From NCBI GenBank assembly GCA_041287335.1, contig JBEULM010000051.1, positions 1 to 64,000 of the forward strand: a stretch of DNA of 64,000 nucleotides. The letters run 5' to 3'. The notes under the pieces are model-generated. The model saw only the letters and a list, made by a program, of their open reading frames with translations. It did no database searches and was not told the DNA's origin. Positions 34,969 to 43,993 of this stretch are shown in pieces. Position 1 is the first letter of the stretch, and the number at the start of each line of letters is the position of its first letter. The translations under genes and the position numbers were made by a program. This DNA is from Hydrogenobacter sp. (lineage in GTDB: Bacteria > Aquificota > Aquificia > Aquificales > Aquificaceae).

Positions 34969-35979
34969 CTACAAAATGTATATTGCAATCGCTGTTATGA
35001 TAACATTTGCAAGAGCTATTGGAAGGAGTATCTTCCAAGCTATTTCCGTTATATCCCTTGCCTGAAACCTCGGGAGTGTCCAATGTAGCCAAAGGACAAA
35101 GAAGACCAAAGAAAACATCTTCAAGAGAAACCACAGGTAAGGTGAAAAAGGTCCAAATATGTGCGGACCTGACCACCCCCCGAAGAAAAGTATCACAGCA
35201 AGGGCAGAAAGAGCCATAACGTTCAGGTACCACTCGGCAAGCGGAAAAATTCCAAATCTCATTCCACCATACTCTACATTATATCCTGTTACAAGTTCAG
35301 CTTCAGCCTCCTGAATATCAAAAGGTACGCGCCCTGACTCAGCGAGCATGCAAAAGAGAAAAAGCACAAAAGCAACAGGTTGGTAAAGTATGTACCATAC
35401 ACCACTTTTTATCTGAGCTTCCACTATACCTACAGTGCTCATACTTCCAGATAGAAGCACAACTCCTAAAACGGAAAAACCCAGTATTACCTCGTAAGCT
35501 ATAATGACGGCGCTCTTTCTGAGAGAACCTATAAAAGCATACTTGGAGTTAGAAGCCCATCCAGAAAATATCGTGCCGTAAACTGCGAGAGAACCCATAG
35601 CAAAAATGAGAATAAGAGCTATGTTTACGTCAGAAACAACGGGTTCTATCTTATAACCCAAAAGTTCAAAACCTGGACCAAAAGGTATGACTGAAAAGAG
35701 CATAAGGGAAGGAGCCAAAGATAAAACTACAGCAAGATAGTAAACTGGCTTGTCCGCATTTCTTGGTATTATAGACTCTTTTGTAAGCAGTTTTATTCCA
35801 TCTGCTAAGGGTTGTAAAAGACCAAAAGGACCTACGAGCTTAGGACCCATGCGCGCTTGAATGTGTCCAGCCAGTTTCCTTTCAAACCATGTGAGGTAGG
35901 CACCAAGCCCAAGCAACACACCCAGAAGTATGAGCACCTTGATAAGTGTAACTATGAAATTCAAGCCCATCTGTGCCAT
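34969..35979 (-). CDS. nuoH: NADH-quinone oxidoreductase subunit NuoH
   Basis: 336 residues, about eight membrane segments. Family motifs: LGAYLTWFERKLAGHIQARMGPKLVGPFGLLQPLADGIKLLTKE, and AESGRVPFDIQEAEAELVTGYNVEYGGMRFGIF. NuoH links the electron-transfer arm to the proton-pumping membrane arm and lines the quinone site. No other nuo gene is present here. The ATG is 2 bases past the stop of a histidine kinase gene, so it is probably in that operon, which is odd for a complex I gene. A second nuoH elsewhere is likely. Confidence 0.93.
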   Translation of the reverse strand: MAQMGLNFIVTLIKVLILLGVLLGLGAYLTWFERKLAGHIQARMGPKLVGPFGLLQPLADGIKLLTKESIIPRNADKPVYYLAVVLSLAPSLMLFSVIPFGPGFELLGYKIEPVVSDVNIALILIFAMGSLAVYGTIFSGWASNSKYAFIGSLRKSAVIIAYEVILGFSVLGVVLLSGSMSTVGIVEAQIKSGVWYILYQPVAFVLFLFCMLAESGRVPFDIQEAEAELVTGYNVEYGGMRFGIFPLAEWYLNVMALSALAVILFFGGWSGPHIFGPFSPYLWFLLKMFSLVFFVLWLHWTLPRFQARDITEIAWKILLPIALANVIITAIAIYIL

Positions 35980-35981
35980 AC

Positions 35982-37013
35982 TTACGCTCCTTTAATAACA
36001 TTATACACTTTCGGTATACGAATTTTGAAACAAGCACCTTTTTTTTCTTCAATCTGCATACTACCATTGAATTGCTCAAGAAGCATACCTATGAGTTTAA
36101 GTCCGAGTCTTTCACCCCTTACCTTACCTTTGAATCCGATACCATCATCTCTAACCTCAAGAAATATCTCTGTACCACGATCTTTAAAGGATACGTAAAT
36201 GTTACCGTCGTTGCGGTGTGGAAAGGCATGTTTTAAAGCATTTAATATAAGCTCACTCAGTATTATACCTATAGGTATGGCTATATCTATACTCAAGGAC
36301 ACATTGTCAATGTCATGGTGGATGCTTATACCTCCCCCGTAAGATATATGCAGATTATACAGTAGATTCCTTATGTAACTTCCTGTATCTATACTCGTTA
36401 TATTCTCAGACCTGTATAAACTTTCGTGTATCATTGAAATAGCCATTATACGCTGTTGTAAGTCTTCAAGTACAGCTCTCGATGTAGCATTTTTTACTGT
36501 TCTGAGCCTCATACCTATCAGACTAAGCACTATCTGCAGATTGTTCTTAACCCTATGATGCACTTCTTTCAAAAGTATATTTCTCTCCTCAAGGGAAGCC
36601 CTAAGCTTCTCTTCTATATTTTTGCGCTGTGCTATTTCAGAAAGAAGATGCTCTGTCCTTTCTCTCACTTTCCTTTCAAGCTCTCTCTGAAACTCTTTGA
36701 GCTTTACTATAGTTGGCATCCACTTTTTTAGCCCGACCGCTATCAAGAAAAAGCCAAGAAGATACCCAAAGAATCTCTCAAAAATAGATTGATATAAAGT
36801 TTTGCCCAATATGAAGTACTTGCCAAGATCTGGGAAGTTATCACTTAGATCAACGAGCATACCTATAAATACTAGAAAGAAACCCAAAAGCATATAATTC
36901 CAACCTTCCTGCTTGTTTATGTTCTCACGTTTTCCTATTAGGAAAAGATAAAGAAATATGATCAAAAGCAGAAGCGTACTGAAAAGCTCAAGTAACAGCT
37001 CATGCAGGTACAT
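35982..37013 (-). CDS. Membrane-bound sensor histidine kinase (HisKA_2/HWE type)
   Basis: 343 residues. Residues 1-95 hold about three to four membrane segments (FSTLLLLIIFLYLFLIG; MLLGFFLVFIGMLV; RFFGYLLGFFLIAVG), then a coiled coil (ELERKVRERTEHLLSE). The phospho-acceptor box LLKEVHHRVKNNLQIVLSLIGMRL marks the HisKA_2 class; the ATPase domain has ELILNALKHAFPH (N box) and RDDGIGFKG (G1). Start is divergent from the response regulator by only 11 bases, so they are almost certainly a two-component pair. The stop abuts nuoH. Confidence 0.9.
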   Translation of the reverse strand: MYLHELLLELFSTLLLLIIFLYLFLIGKRENINKQEGWNYMLLGFFLVFIGMLVDLSDNFPDLGKYFILGKTLYQSIFERFFGYLLGFFLIAVGLKKWMPTIVKLKEFQRELERKVRERTEHLLSEIAQRKNIEEKLRASLEERNILLKEVHHRVKNNLQIVLSLIGMRLRTVKNATSRAVLEDLQQRIMAISMIHESLYRSENITSIDTGSYIRNLLYNLHISYGGGISIHHDIDNVSLSIDIAIPIGIILSELILNALKHAFPHRNDGNIYVSFKDRGTEIFLEVRDDGIGFKGKVRGERLGLKLIGMLLEQFNGSMQIEEKKGACFKIRIPKVYNVIKGA

Positions 37014-37024
37014 ATTTTAATAGT

Positions 37025-37672
37025 ATGCCTAAGGGAAGATTACTCATAATTGAGGATGAAGTCATAGTAGCAAGGTATATAAAGGATGTTTTAGAATCCT
37101 TTGGTTATCAAGTGGTTGCCTGCAGTTCATCCGGTGAAGAAGCGGTGAGATTAGCAAAAGAACTTCATCCTGATCTCGCTTTGGTAGACATAGTTCTAAA
37201 GGGTAGCATGGATGGTATAAAGACGGCTCACCATCTCACAACCTTCTTAGGTATACCTGTCATATATGTGACCGCCTATACAGATGAAGATACCCTTTCA
37301 AGGGTTAAAGGTACGGATTATCTGGGTTATCTTGTAAAGCCCTTTGATGATAAGGATATATACGTAACGGTTGAACTCGCTATGCATAAGCGCAAAAACA
37401 AAAGGGTGCTGAAAAAACCACTTCGTAGGGTTTTGGGATCTCTTAATAAGGATGAGCTTAAAGTCCTCCTTTTCTTCATAACCACCTGCGATACCGACGG
37501 TTGGATACACATACCGTTGCACAAAATAGCTAAGGAGGTAAAAAGCGACACGGGTAATGTCTCAAGAGCTATAAGATCGCTGAGTATGAAGGGGTATGTG
37601 GAGGTTTTAAAGAACGGTAGGGAAAACTATTACAGGCTCTCAAAAGACTTAGCTTACGAAGAAAATCTATGA
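37025..37672 (+). CDS. Response regulator, receiver plus winged-helix output domain
   Basis: 215 residues. Receiver (about 5-122) has LIIEDEVIVARYIKDVLESFGYQ, the phosphoacceptor Asp in PDLALVDIVLKG, the Thr in VIYVTAYTD and the Lys in YLVKPF. The C-terminal domain (from about 138) is a winged helix with HKIAKEVKSDTGNVSRAIRSLSMKGYVEVL, a MarR-like DNA-binding helix. Partner of the divergent kinase. Target genes are not evident, but nuoH behind the kinase and the TonB receptor 65 bases downstream are candidates. Confidence 0.9.
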   Translation: MPKGRLLIIEDEVIVARYIKDVLESFGYQVVACSSSGEEAVRLAKELHPDLALVDIVLKGSMDGIKTAHHLTTFLGIPVIYVTAYTDEDTLSRVKGTDYLGYLVKPFDDKDIYVTVELAMHKRKNKRVLKKPLRRVLGSLNKDELKVLLFFITTCDTDGWIHIPLHKIAKEVKSDTGNVSRAIRSLSMKGYVEVLKNGRENYYRLSKDLAYEENL

Positions 37673-37737
37673 TCTGTATCATTGTAAATATTATAACTTT
37701 CTGGTAAGCTCTATACAAAACATTTTGGAGGTGTGCT

Positions 37738-40083
37738 ATGAGAGGGTTTTCAAAGGGGTATCTCTTTTTCATCTCACTAAGTTTAGTATCCTTATCTCAT
37801 GGTCAGGAAAAGGAACTTGAACCTGTTGAGGTAATAGGGATATCCCCACTGCACGGGGTGGACGTTTCAAAAGAGAAGTTTCCATCTGCGGTAGAAACGG
37901 AGACATCACAAGAAATTGAGAAACAGAGAACAGTAAACTTAAGTGACTTTCTAAACTTGAGATTCAGCAGTATTCATCTTTCGACCGATAGGAGCAATCC
38001 CTTTCAGAACACCGTTATATACAGAGGCTTTACTTCTTCGTGGTTGATAGGTCAATCCCAAGGTCTTTCTGTGTATTTTGACGGTGTGCGTATGAACGAA
38101 CCTTTCGGTGATGTGGTAAACTGGGACACTATACCTGACAAGGCTATAAACAGTTTGAATCTGATACCAGGCTCTAATCCTATTTTCGGTCTTAACACGC
38201 TCGGCGGTTCTCTATCCATAGAAACTAAAAATGCTTTTAATTTTCCAAGAAGTGAGGTAGGTGCATACTTTGGATCTTTTGAGCGCAAGTACAGCTGGTT
38301 TCAGACAGGATATAAGCTAAAGGAAAATCTTGGGCTTTACATTATGGGTGACTGGTATAAGGGAAAGGGTTGGAGAGATTTTTCCGACACAGATGTGAAG
38401 AGGGCATTTGGCAAACTCTCTTACCTCCTTGACAGAGGCTTTCTTGACTTTTCTATACTTGCAACCGATAACACTATACAGAGCACAGATGTGCTGTTAG
38501 AGAAGTTTTTAAATATAAATAGACACATGGCTTTCACAGCTAAGGATATATACAAAAATAACACTTATCTTTTTACACACAGGGGTAGTTACGAACTGAG
38601 TGATCGTGTAACTCTTGACTGGAACCTTTACTACAAAAGAAGTAGGTTCGGTTTTGACAGCGGTGATATGACGGATTTTCAAATAGAGGATGGCATACTC
38701 TACACGGAAGAAGGACCTGTTTTGGATAAGAGCGGTAACGTCATACCCTTCCCAGAAGGACTGATACCTGGCGTTATAAACAGGACACTGATAAAACAAA
38801 ACGTTTATGGTGGAACAATTCAGGCTACTTTTAAGGGGAATTTTAAGGGTATGAAAAACAGTCTAACTGTGGGTGCCGGTATGGATACTTCTAATGTGAA
38901 GTATACCTTTGATAGGGAAATCGGAGCTTTCAAACCAAACAGGGAAGTATCCGGTTTTGGTGTGCTTCTGGGTTCAGCAGGAGATGATATATTTTTTAGG
39001 GATGTCAAAAATACGAATGCAGTTTACAGCCTTTACTTTCTTGATATTCTCTCACCACTCAAACCCCTTGACATATTTATAGGAGGACGACTCAATCACA
39101 TAAGGATAAAGCTTGAAGATAAAACAGGTCTTTTCCCGGATATAAACGGTACAAACTCTTATTCAAGATTTAATCCTGCTATGGGGGTTTCCTACGAGGT
39201 TCTGCACGGCGTTTTCGCTTACGCCTCTTACTTTGAGTCTTCAAGGGCTCCTACACCCGTGGAGATAACTTGCTCTGACCCTAACGAGCCTTGCAGATTA
39301 CCCTCCGCTTTCGTGCAGGACCCACCCCTCAGGCAGGTTGTGGCAAAGACTCAGGAGGCAGGGATAAAGGGTATTATCACTGGAAACATTTACTGGTATC
39401 TGTCTCTTTTTAATACTGATCTTAAGAATGATATACTTCCTGTTGCCGGTGGAACTCTCGGACAAGTTTATTTTAAGAATGTGAGCAAGACCAGAAGGAG
39501 GGGTGCAGAAGTAGGGCTTGAAGGTAAGGTGGGAAAACTTGATTTTTTCGCAGGTTACACACTTGTGGATGCTGAGTTCAGAACTCAGGAATTATTTAGC
39601 AGTCCAAACCATCCTCTTGTACGTGAGGTGTGTGATAATGGAGGTAACGACCCAAGGGTCAATTGTGATCTCAAGGCTTTGGTTGTAAAGCCTGGGGACA
39701 AAATACCGGGTATACCAAAGCACAGTCTAAAACTTGGGATGAGTTACGAACTTATAAAAGGTCTGGTGATTGGAACGGACATCCTCTATTCGTCCGGCGT
39801 ATACCTGCTTGGCGACGAGGCAAATCTTGACAAGAAAACCAGGAACTATACATTGGTGAACCTTACAGCCAATTATAGGATCGGAAAGCTTACGCTTTTT
39901 GCAAGGATAGATAACCTCTTTGACAAAAAGTACGAAACAACGGGTAGATATGTCTCCTTAGAAGATGCTGCTAAGCTGAATTCTCTTTTGCCTGTACCTA
40001 TAGATCCGAGGACTGACAGTTCGAGAGCTTTAGCTCCAGGTGCACCCAGAAGCTTTCTCGTGGGTTTTAGTTACTCCTTTTGA
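37738..40083 (+). CDS. TonB-dependent outer membrane receptor
   Basis: 781 residues. Signal peptide 1-22 (SLVSLSHG). A TonB-box-like segment EPVEVIGI lies near residue 28. The plug (about 45-165) has SVYFDGVRMNEPFGDVVNWDTIP and NTLGGSLSIETK; the rest is a 22-stranded barrel ending in LVGFSYSF, with the terminal phenylalanine required for outer membrane insertion. A C-terminal barrel motif TLFARIDNLFDKKYE is typical. Possible ligands: siderophore, vitamin or metal complex; not determinable. GGAGG lies 5 bases before the ATG. No TonB-ExbBD genes are adjacent. A pair of cysteines near residue 514 (EITCSDPNEPCR) could form a disulfide. Confidence 0.93.
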   Translation: MRGFSKGYLFFISLSLVSLSHGQEKELEPVEVIGISPLHGVDVSKEKFPSAVETETSQEIEKQRTVNLSDFLNLRFSSIHLSTDRSNPFQNTVIYRGFTSSWLIGQSQGLSVYFDGVRMNEPFGDVVNWDTIPDKAINSLNLIPGSNPIFGLNTLGGSLSIETKNAFNFPRSEVGAYFGSFERKYSWFQTGYKLKENLGLYIMGDWYKGKGWRDFSDTDVKRAFGKLSYLLDRGFLDFSILATDNTIQSTDVLLEKFLNINRHMAFTAKDIYKNNTYLFTHRGSYELSDRVTLDWNLYYKRSRFGFDSGDMTDFQIEDGILYTEEGPVLDKSGNVIPFPEGLIPGVINRTLIKQNVYGGTIQATFKGNFKGMKNSLTVGAGMDTSNVKYTFDREIGAFKPNREVSGFGVLLGSAGDDIFFRDVKNTNAVYSLYFLDILSPLKPLDIFIGGRLNHIRIKLEDKTGLFPDINGTNSYSRFNPAMGVSYEVLHGVFAYASYFESSRAPTPVEITCSDPNEPCRLPSAFVQDPPLRQVVAKTQEAGIKGIITGNIYWYLSLFNTDLKNDILPVAGGTLGQVYFKNVSKTRRRGAEVGLEGKVGKLDFFAGYTLVDAEFRTQELFSSPNHPLVREVCDNGGNDPRVNCDLKALVVKPGDKIPGIPKHSLKLGMSYELIKGLVIGTDILYSSGVYLLGDEANLDKKTRNYTLVNLTANYRIGKLTLFARIDNLFDKKYETTGRYVSLEDAAKLNSLLPVPIDPRTDSSRALAPGAPRSFLVGFSYSF

Positions 40084-40108
40084 TGTATTGTAATAAAATA
40101 TATAATAA

Positions 40109-40182
40109 GGCGGTGTAGCTCAGCTGGTTAGAGCGGAGATCTCATAAGTCTCAGGTCGGAGGTTCGAGTCCTCCCACCGCCA
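40109..40182 (+). tRNA. tRNA-Met (anticodon CAT), elongator type
   Basis: Acceptor GGCGGTG pairs with CACCGCC; discriminator A; CCA is not encoded. Anticodon stem GAGAT/GTCTC holds CTCATAA (anticodon CAT). G1-C72 rules out an initiator tRNA; an isoleucine tRNA with lysidine at C34 cannot be fully excluded. TATAAT lies 2 bases before the tRNA, probably too close to be its -10. It ends 1 base before the convergent ligase gene. Confidence 0.93.
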
Positions 40183-41901
40183 TTACTCCACACTCACCTT
40201 CTTTTGCATTTTGTACATTTTTACTATCTCGTCCACTGTATTGGCATCTTCGGCTCTTTTGTCACCTCTTATAAATCCCACAGCTCTTGGGAATCTAAGG
40301 GCAAATCCCGGCTCTTGAGAAGTTCTTCCCGCTGTATGCAAAGGAGATCTCGTTATTTCGTCAGCTGTAACCGTTATAACATACTTGGGTTCCACCCAAA
40401 CATCCGGTTCAAGCAGTGAATCAACTCTCGCATGTCTGTGTGGTATCTTTATCTGATCCAACAGATCCTTTAATTTAACCCATTCATCTTCTGTAAAACC
40501 CGAACCTACTTTACTGATAGTTTTAAAGGTATCCGTTTGAGGATCATATAAGGCGGTAAGCAATGCACCTATACCGAGTTTGGTTCTCGCTCCCTTCCCA
40601 TAGAAGTACCCCACTATGACTACATCTATGGTATCCGCAAGTGATCCTTTATAGCTTCTCTTTAACTTTATCCAGTTGAAGTTTCTTGAACCAGCGGTGT
40701 AAGGTGCGTCCAACCTCTTAGCCATTATACCTTCCAAACCTCTTGATACAACATCTTCAAAGAACTTTTCTATATCCTTTACATTGTCCGTTATGAACAT
40801 TTCCGAAGTTAGAAGGAGGGAGTTTTTGGGCAATATCTCTTCAAGCCTTTTCCTACGTTCAATGAAAGGTTTTGATGTGAAGTCTTCACCTTCCAGATAT
40901 AGGAGATCAAAGGTGAAAAGTTTCAGGGGAAACTCCTTTGCGTATTCGGATACACCGTACTTTCTTTTCCTCTGTATTGTGATCTGAAAAGGATAGAACT
41001 CTCCTGTCTCTTCGTTGTAAGTTATAGCCTCACCTTCTATAATCACTTCTCCGAACTTCACGTGTTGTAAGACCGCCTCCTTTACATCTGGAAACATGTC
41101 GGTCATCCTCTCCAAATTCCTTGAGTATATCTCTATATCTTTACCCTTTTTATGAACCTGAAGTCTAAAGCCATCGTACTTAGCCTCTATAGCACATTTG
41201 CCGAGGCGTTTTATGATCTCTTCAACATTCGTGACCCTCTCAGCGAGAGCCATCCTGATGGGATAACCTACCTTTATTTTAAATTCCCTAATTCCCTCTA
41301 TACCTGTCTGTACGAGAACCTTTGCGACCAAACCGAGATCCGAACACAAATTGTAAGCTCTTTCTATAGCATCTTTATGTTCCTTGCCGTTTATCAAGTT
41401 AGCCAATGCTTCTATCAATGTTGCGTCTCCTACCCCTAATCTCAATCTGCCTACTATGATCCTCGCCGCATATTTGGCTTCCAAACTTGAAAGACCTTTT
41501 ATGAGACTCATTATCCTGAGAACTTTGTCCTTTGTACCTCTGGTAGTTGCTATATCCAAAAGCTCATCGTAAACTTGCCTAACACTCAGTTCCTTACCTT
41601 CCCAATTTACAAGCTCAATTGCAGTTTCCCCTATGTCTCCCTTTAATTTGTAGAGTTTTTCTACTTGGGAGATCTTAACACTTGAGGCTTTAGAAAGCGC
41701 ATCCATCATAAGTTTTTCCGAAACACCCATCTGAATACCTCTAAATGGAGGTAATATTTCCCCTAGCGTAAGATAAACTACTTTGTCTATATCTTCGTGA
41801 GTTGCTTTACGAAGCATTTCGGCGAGGATGTTTGACATTTCTATCCTGCTTGTGGTTTCTTCCAACCTCTGAAAGTATTGGGAAAGCTCTTTAAACTTCA
41901 T
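40183..41901 (-). CDS. lig: ATP-dependent DNA ligase, archaeal type
   Basis: About 572 residues from the ATG at 41901. The adenylation motif I is EAKYDGFRLQVHK (KxDGxR, Lys about residue 248), with motif III (FDLLYLEGEDF), motif IV (EGIMAKRLDAPYTAG) and motif V (WIKLKR). The long N-terminal DNA-binding domain matches archaeal replicative ligases; most bacteria use NAD-dependent LigA instead. Upstream extension to 41943 would read the tRNA-Lys T arm (GRGFDSRPAH) as protein and is rejected. The gene follows lpxK and tRNA-Lys in the same direction, so all three are probably co-transcribed. Confidence 0.93.
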   Translation of the reverse strand: MKFKELSQYFQRLEETTSRIEMSNILAEMLRKATHEDIDKVVYLTLGEILPPFRGIQMGVSEKLMMDALSKASSVKISQVEKLYKLKGDIGETAIELVNWEGKELSVRQVYDELLDIATTRGTKDKVLRIMSLIKGLSSLEAKYAARIIVGRLRLGVGDATLIEALANLINGKEHKDAIERAYNLCSDLGLVAKVLVQTGIEGIREFKIKVGYPIRMALAERVTNVEEIIKRLGKCAIEAKYDGFRLQVHKKGKDIEIYSRNLERMTDMFPDVKEAVLQHVKFGEVIIEGEAITYNEETGEFYPFQITIQRKRKYGVSEYAKEFPLKLFTFDLLYLEGEDFTSKPFIERRKRLEEILPKNSLLLTSEMFITDNVKDIEKFFEDVVSRGLEGIMAKRLDAPYTAGSRNFNWIKLKRSYKGSLADTIDVVIVGYFYGKGARTKLGIGALLTALYDPQTDTFKTISKVGSGFTEDEWVKLKDLLDQIKIPHRHARVDSLLEPDVWVEPKYVITVTADEITRSPLHTAGRTSQEPGFALRFPRAVGFIRGDKRAEDANTVDEIVKMYKMQKKVSVE

Positions 41902-41911
41902 GTTATCAAAA

Positions 41912-41984
41912 TGGGCTGGGCGGGAGTCGAACCCGCGACCCACGGATTAAGAGTCCGTTGCTCTGCCTGCTGAGCTACCAGCCC
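41912..41984 (-). tRNA. tRNA-Lys (anticodon CTT)
   Basis: Reads on the minus strand: acceptor GGGCTGG pairs with CCAGCCC, discriminator A, CCA not encoded. Anticodon stem ACGGA/TCCGT holds CTCTTAA (anticodon CTT). The lpxK frame runs 38 bases into the tRNA and stops with the TAA in the anticodon loop; the ligase ATG lies 10 bases beyond the tRNA 3' end. It must be cut out of a longer transcript by RNase P and 3' processing enzymes. Confidence 0.95.
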
Positions 41985-42924
41985 TATGCCTTCTTATTAT
42001 AGCATTCTCTAAAAGCTCTATCAAGCCAGGGACATCAAGGGAGTAATCAAGGTAATAGACATTTTTGTATGAAGGAAGCTTCACTATGTCTTTAAGCGTA
42101 GTTATATATAGCTTATCTTGCGAAAGTTTGAGATCCTTATAATCGTAGTGATCCTTAAAAGAAATCTTTTTAATAACCTTGATACCGAGGTTATCCAATG
42201 TTTTGAAAAACTGCTCGTTGTCCCCCAATCCTGCAAAAGCGATAACTTCAAGATTTTTTAGTTCGTGTACCGGATTTCCTTCACCATCAAGTATCCTCCA
42301 GTTTTTTCTATAGAGTTTAAAAACAGGTTTTTCAAGCTTTATGTCCCATTCATTAAGTTCTTGATAAGACAAAACGATCGCATCAGCTCTAAAAAGTGAG
42401 GAAAGAGGTTCCCTAAGCCTCCCATAAGGTAGCAGATGGTCTTTTAGATCTTCTTTCTTTAATAGAAGGATATCAAAGTCTCTGTATATTCTCCTATGCT
42501 GAAAACCATCATCAAGTATGAGAATTTCTGCCCTCAACTTTTCTACTGCGTAAAATCCTCCTCTGCACCTTATTTCATCAACCACCACACTCACCCCTTT
42601 TAGGACCTTTGCGAGCATAAAAGGTTCATCACCCGCTTCTTCCCATCCGACCTTCAATTCGCCCTTATAAGATACAAGCAAAGTACCCTTCGTTTTTCTT
42701 CCGTAACCCCTTGAGAGTATACAAACATGAAACTTTTTTGACAGATATTCGGATATATACCTCACGAGACTGCTTTTTCCAGTACCCCCTACTGATAGGT
42801 TTCCTACGCTGATAACTGGAATTCCAAGCTTGCATACCTTTAAGACATTCCGATCATAAAGGAAGTTTCTCAAATTAACCGCCCACAGATAAGGATTTAA
42901 AAGATCTAAAAGATTAGTTTCCAT
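41947..42924 (-). CDS. lpxK: Tetraacyldisaccharide 4'-kinase
   Basis: 325 residues; phosphorylates the 4' position of lipid A precursor DS-1-P. Walker A VGNLSVGGTGKSSLVRYI near residue 40, followed by LSRGYGRK and LILDDGFQHRRIYRDFDILLL, the LpxK signature. The N-terminus is short for the family but includes the membrane-contacting segment. The last 12 residues (GSSAGRATDS and neighbours) are translated from the 5' half of the tRNA-Lys gene. It overlaps the upstream membrane protein gene by 11 bases. It proves an LPS-containing outer membrane. Confidence 0.93.
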   Translation of the reverse strand: METNLLDLLNPYLWAVNLRNFLYDRNVLKVCKLGIPVISVGNLSVGGTGKSSLVRYISEYLSKKFHVCILSRGYGRKTKGTLLVSYKGELKVGWEEAGDEPFMLAKVLKGVSVVVDEIRCRGGFYAVEKLRAEILILDDGFQHRRIYRDFDILLLKKEDLKDHLLPYGRLREPLSSLFRADAIVLSYQELNEWDIKLEKPVFKLYRKNWRILDGEGNPVHELKNLEVIAFAGLGDNEQFFKTLDNLGIKVIKKISFKDHYDYKDLKLSQDKLYITTLKDIVKLPSYKNVYYLDYSLDVPGLIELLENAIIRRHRAGSSAGRATDS

Positions 42925-43879
42925 CTTTTAGCTTCTTTGTATCAATAAGTATAAGTGCGGAAAGTAAAATACCTCCTATCAGAGCGCTCAGATACTGGCT
43001 TACAAACCTCCATATGAGGGCAAAGATCCCCAAGATAAAAGGCTCAAGAAAAGGAGAAAAGACGGATAGCGCTCCCAGTTCACCCACACCGCTACCTCCA
43101 GGTGTAGGACTTATAAATAAGGCGTAAACTAAAAAAAGTTGATTTAAAAAGATACTTAAAGTATCAACATCCGCATGAAAAGCTTTAACTAAAAACACTC
43201 CTACGGAGAGAAAAGATATGTATAGTAAAACACTGCTTACAACCGCACCTAATATGTATCTCTTTTTGTCCCTCAAAAAGATCTTCATGGTAACTGCATA
43301 CCTCTTTAATGTATTTTTTATCTTGGCTGTAAACTTCCCGTTGGACGAGTTTTTCCTCAGGAAAATCCTCAAGAACACATACAAGGTACCAGCTATGGTT
43401 AAAACTATAGCCACCAATTCAAGGAGATCTTTCGCCTGAGATGGATTTTTAAAGAGAGCATAAACGGTCAAGGGGAAAGCTAAGATAAAGAAGGATGCAC
43501 CTGTGAGGGTTTTCATAGTAACCACACTCATTACTTTATGGAGTTGACCACCCTTTCTCATCAATGTGTAAATAGACAAAAACTCTCCCCCCAAATGAGC
43601 TGGTGTCACCGTAGCACCAAAAGTATTTATTAGGGATATTACATAACCGTATGCAAATGAATATTTCATCCCCATGGCTCTTGAAAGTACAAAGAGCCTT
43701 ATGTTATCAAAGGTATGGTAAAAGAACATGCTCAATAGAGCAAGTATTATATACCTCTTTTCAAGAAGAAACAGGATGTTTAAAAGCTCTTTTGAAAAGG
43801 TCTTTTTGAGAATATACAGAGCTGTAGCAAATATTATGAGTATGGTAATTAAAGAACCGTAAAGGATTGATCTGTACAT
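42914..43879 (-). CDS. Flippase-like membrane protein (UPF0104/LPG synthase TM family)
   Basis: 321 residues with about eight hydrophobic segments. The conserved family stretches are YVISLINTFGATVTPAHLGGEFLSIYTLMRKG (near residue 90) and FISPTPGGSGVGELGAL (near residue 260). The family covers the membrane domain of MprF-like lipid flippases and many uncharacterised envelope proteins; a role in moving or anchoring lipid-linked glycans is plausible beside lpxK. Overlaps lpxK by 11 bases. Confidence 0.8.
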   Translation of the reverse strand: MYRSILYGSLITILIIFATALYILKKTFSKELLNILFLLEKRYIILALLSMFFYHTFDNIRLFVLSRAMGMKYSFAYGYVISLINTFGATVTPAHLGGEFLSIYTLMRKGGQLHKVMSVVTMKTLTGASFFILAFPLTVYALFKNPSQAKDLLELVAIVLTIAGTLYVFLRIFLRKNSSNGKFTAKIKNTLKRYAVTMKIFLRDKKRYILGAVVSSVLLYISFLSVGVFLVKAFHADVDTLSIFLNQLFLVYALFISPTPGGSGVGELGALSVFSPFLEPFILGIFALIWRFVSQYLSALIGGILLSALILIDTKKLKDGN

Positions 43880-43993
43880 ATAAATAGTTTAAGACATCAC
43901 TAATTAGCGGGTAGTAGGATAAAAACTGCTGTTAATATAATCGCTATTATCTTAACAAACTTTTCAAACATCACCCGTGCGTCAATTGATAGA

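Noticed and set aside
34940-35233. ORFs around the nuoH 3' end
   Set aside because: Out-of-frame shadows of nuoH with no family features.
40101-40106. TATAAT just before tRNA-Met as its promoter
   Set aside because: Only 2 bases separate it from the tRNA, so transcription would start inside the tRNA; the true -10 must be elsewhere upstream.
40183-41943. 586-residue form of the DNA ligase
   Set aside because: The added N-terminus reads through the tRNA-Lys T arm; the ATG at 41901 begins the normal family sequence.
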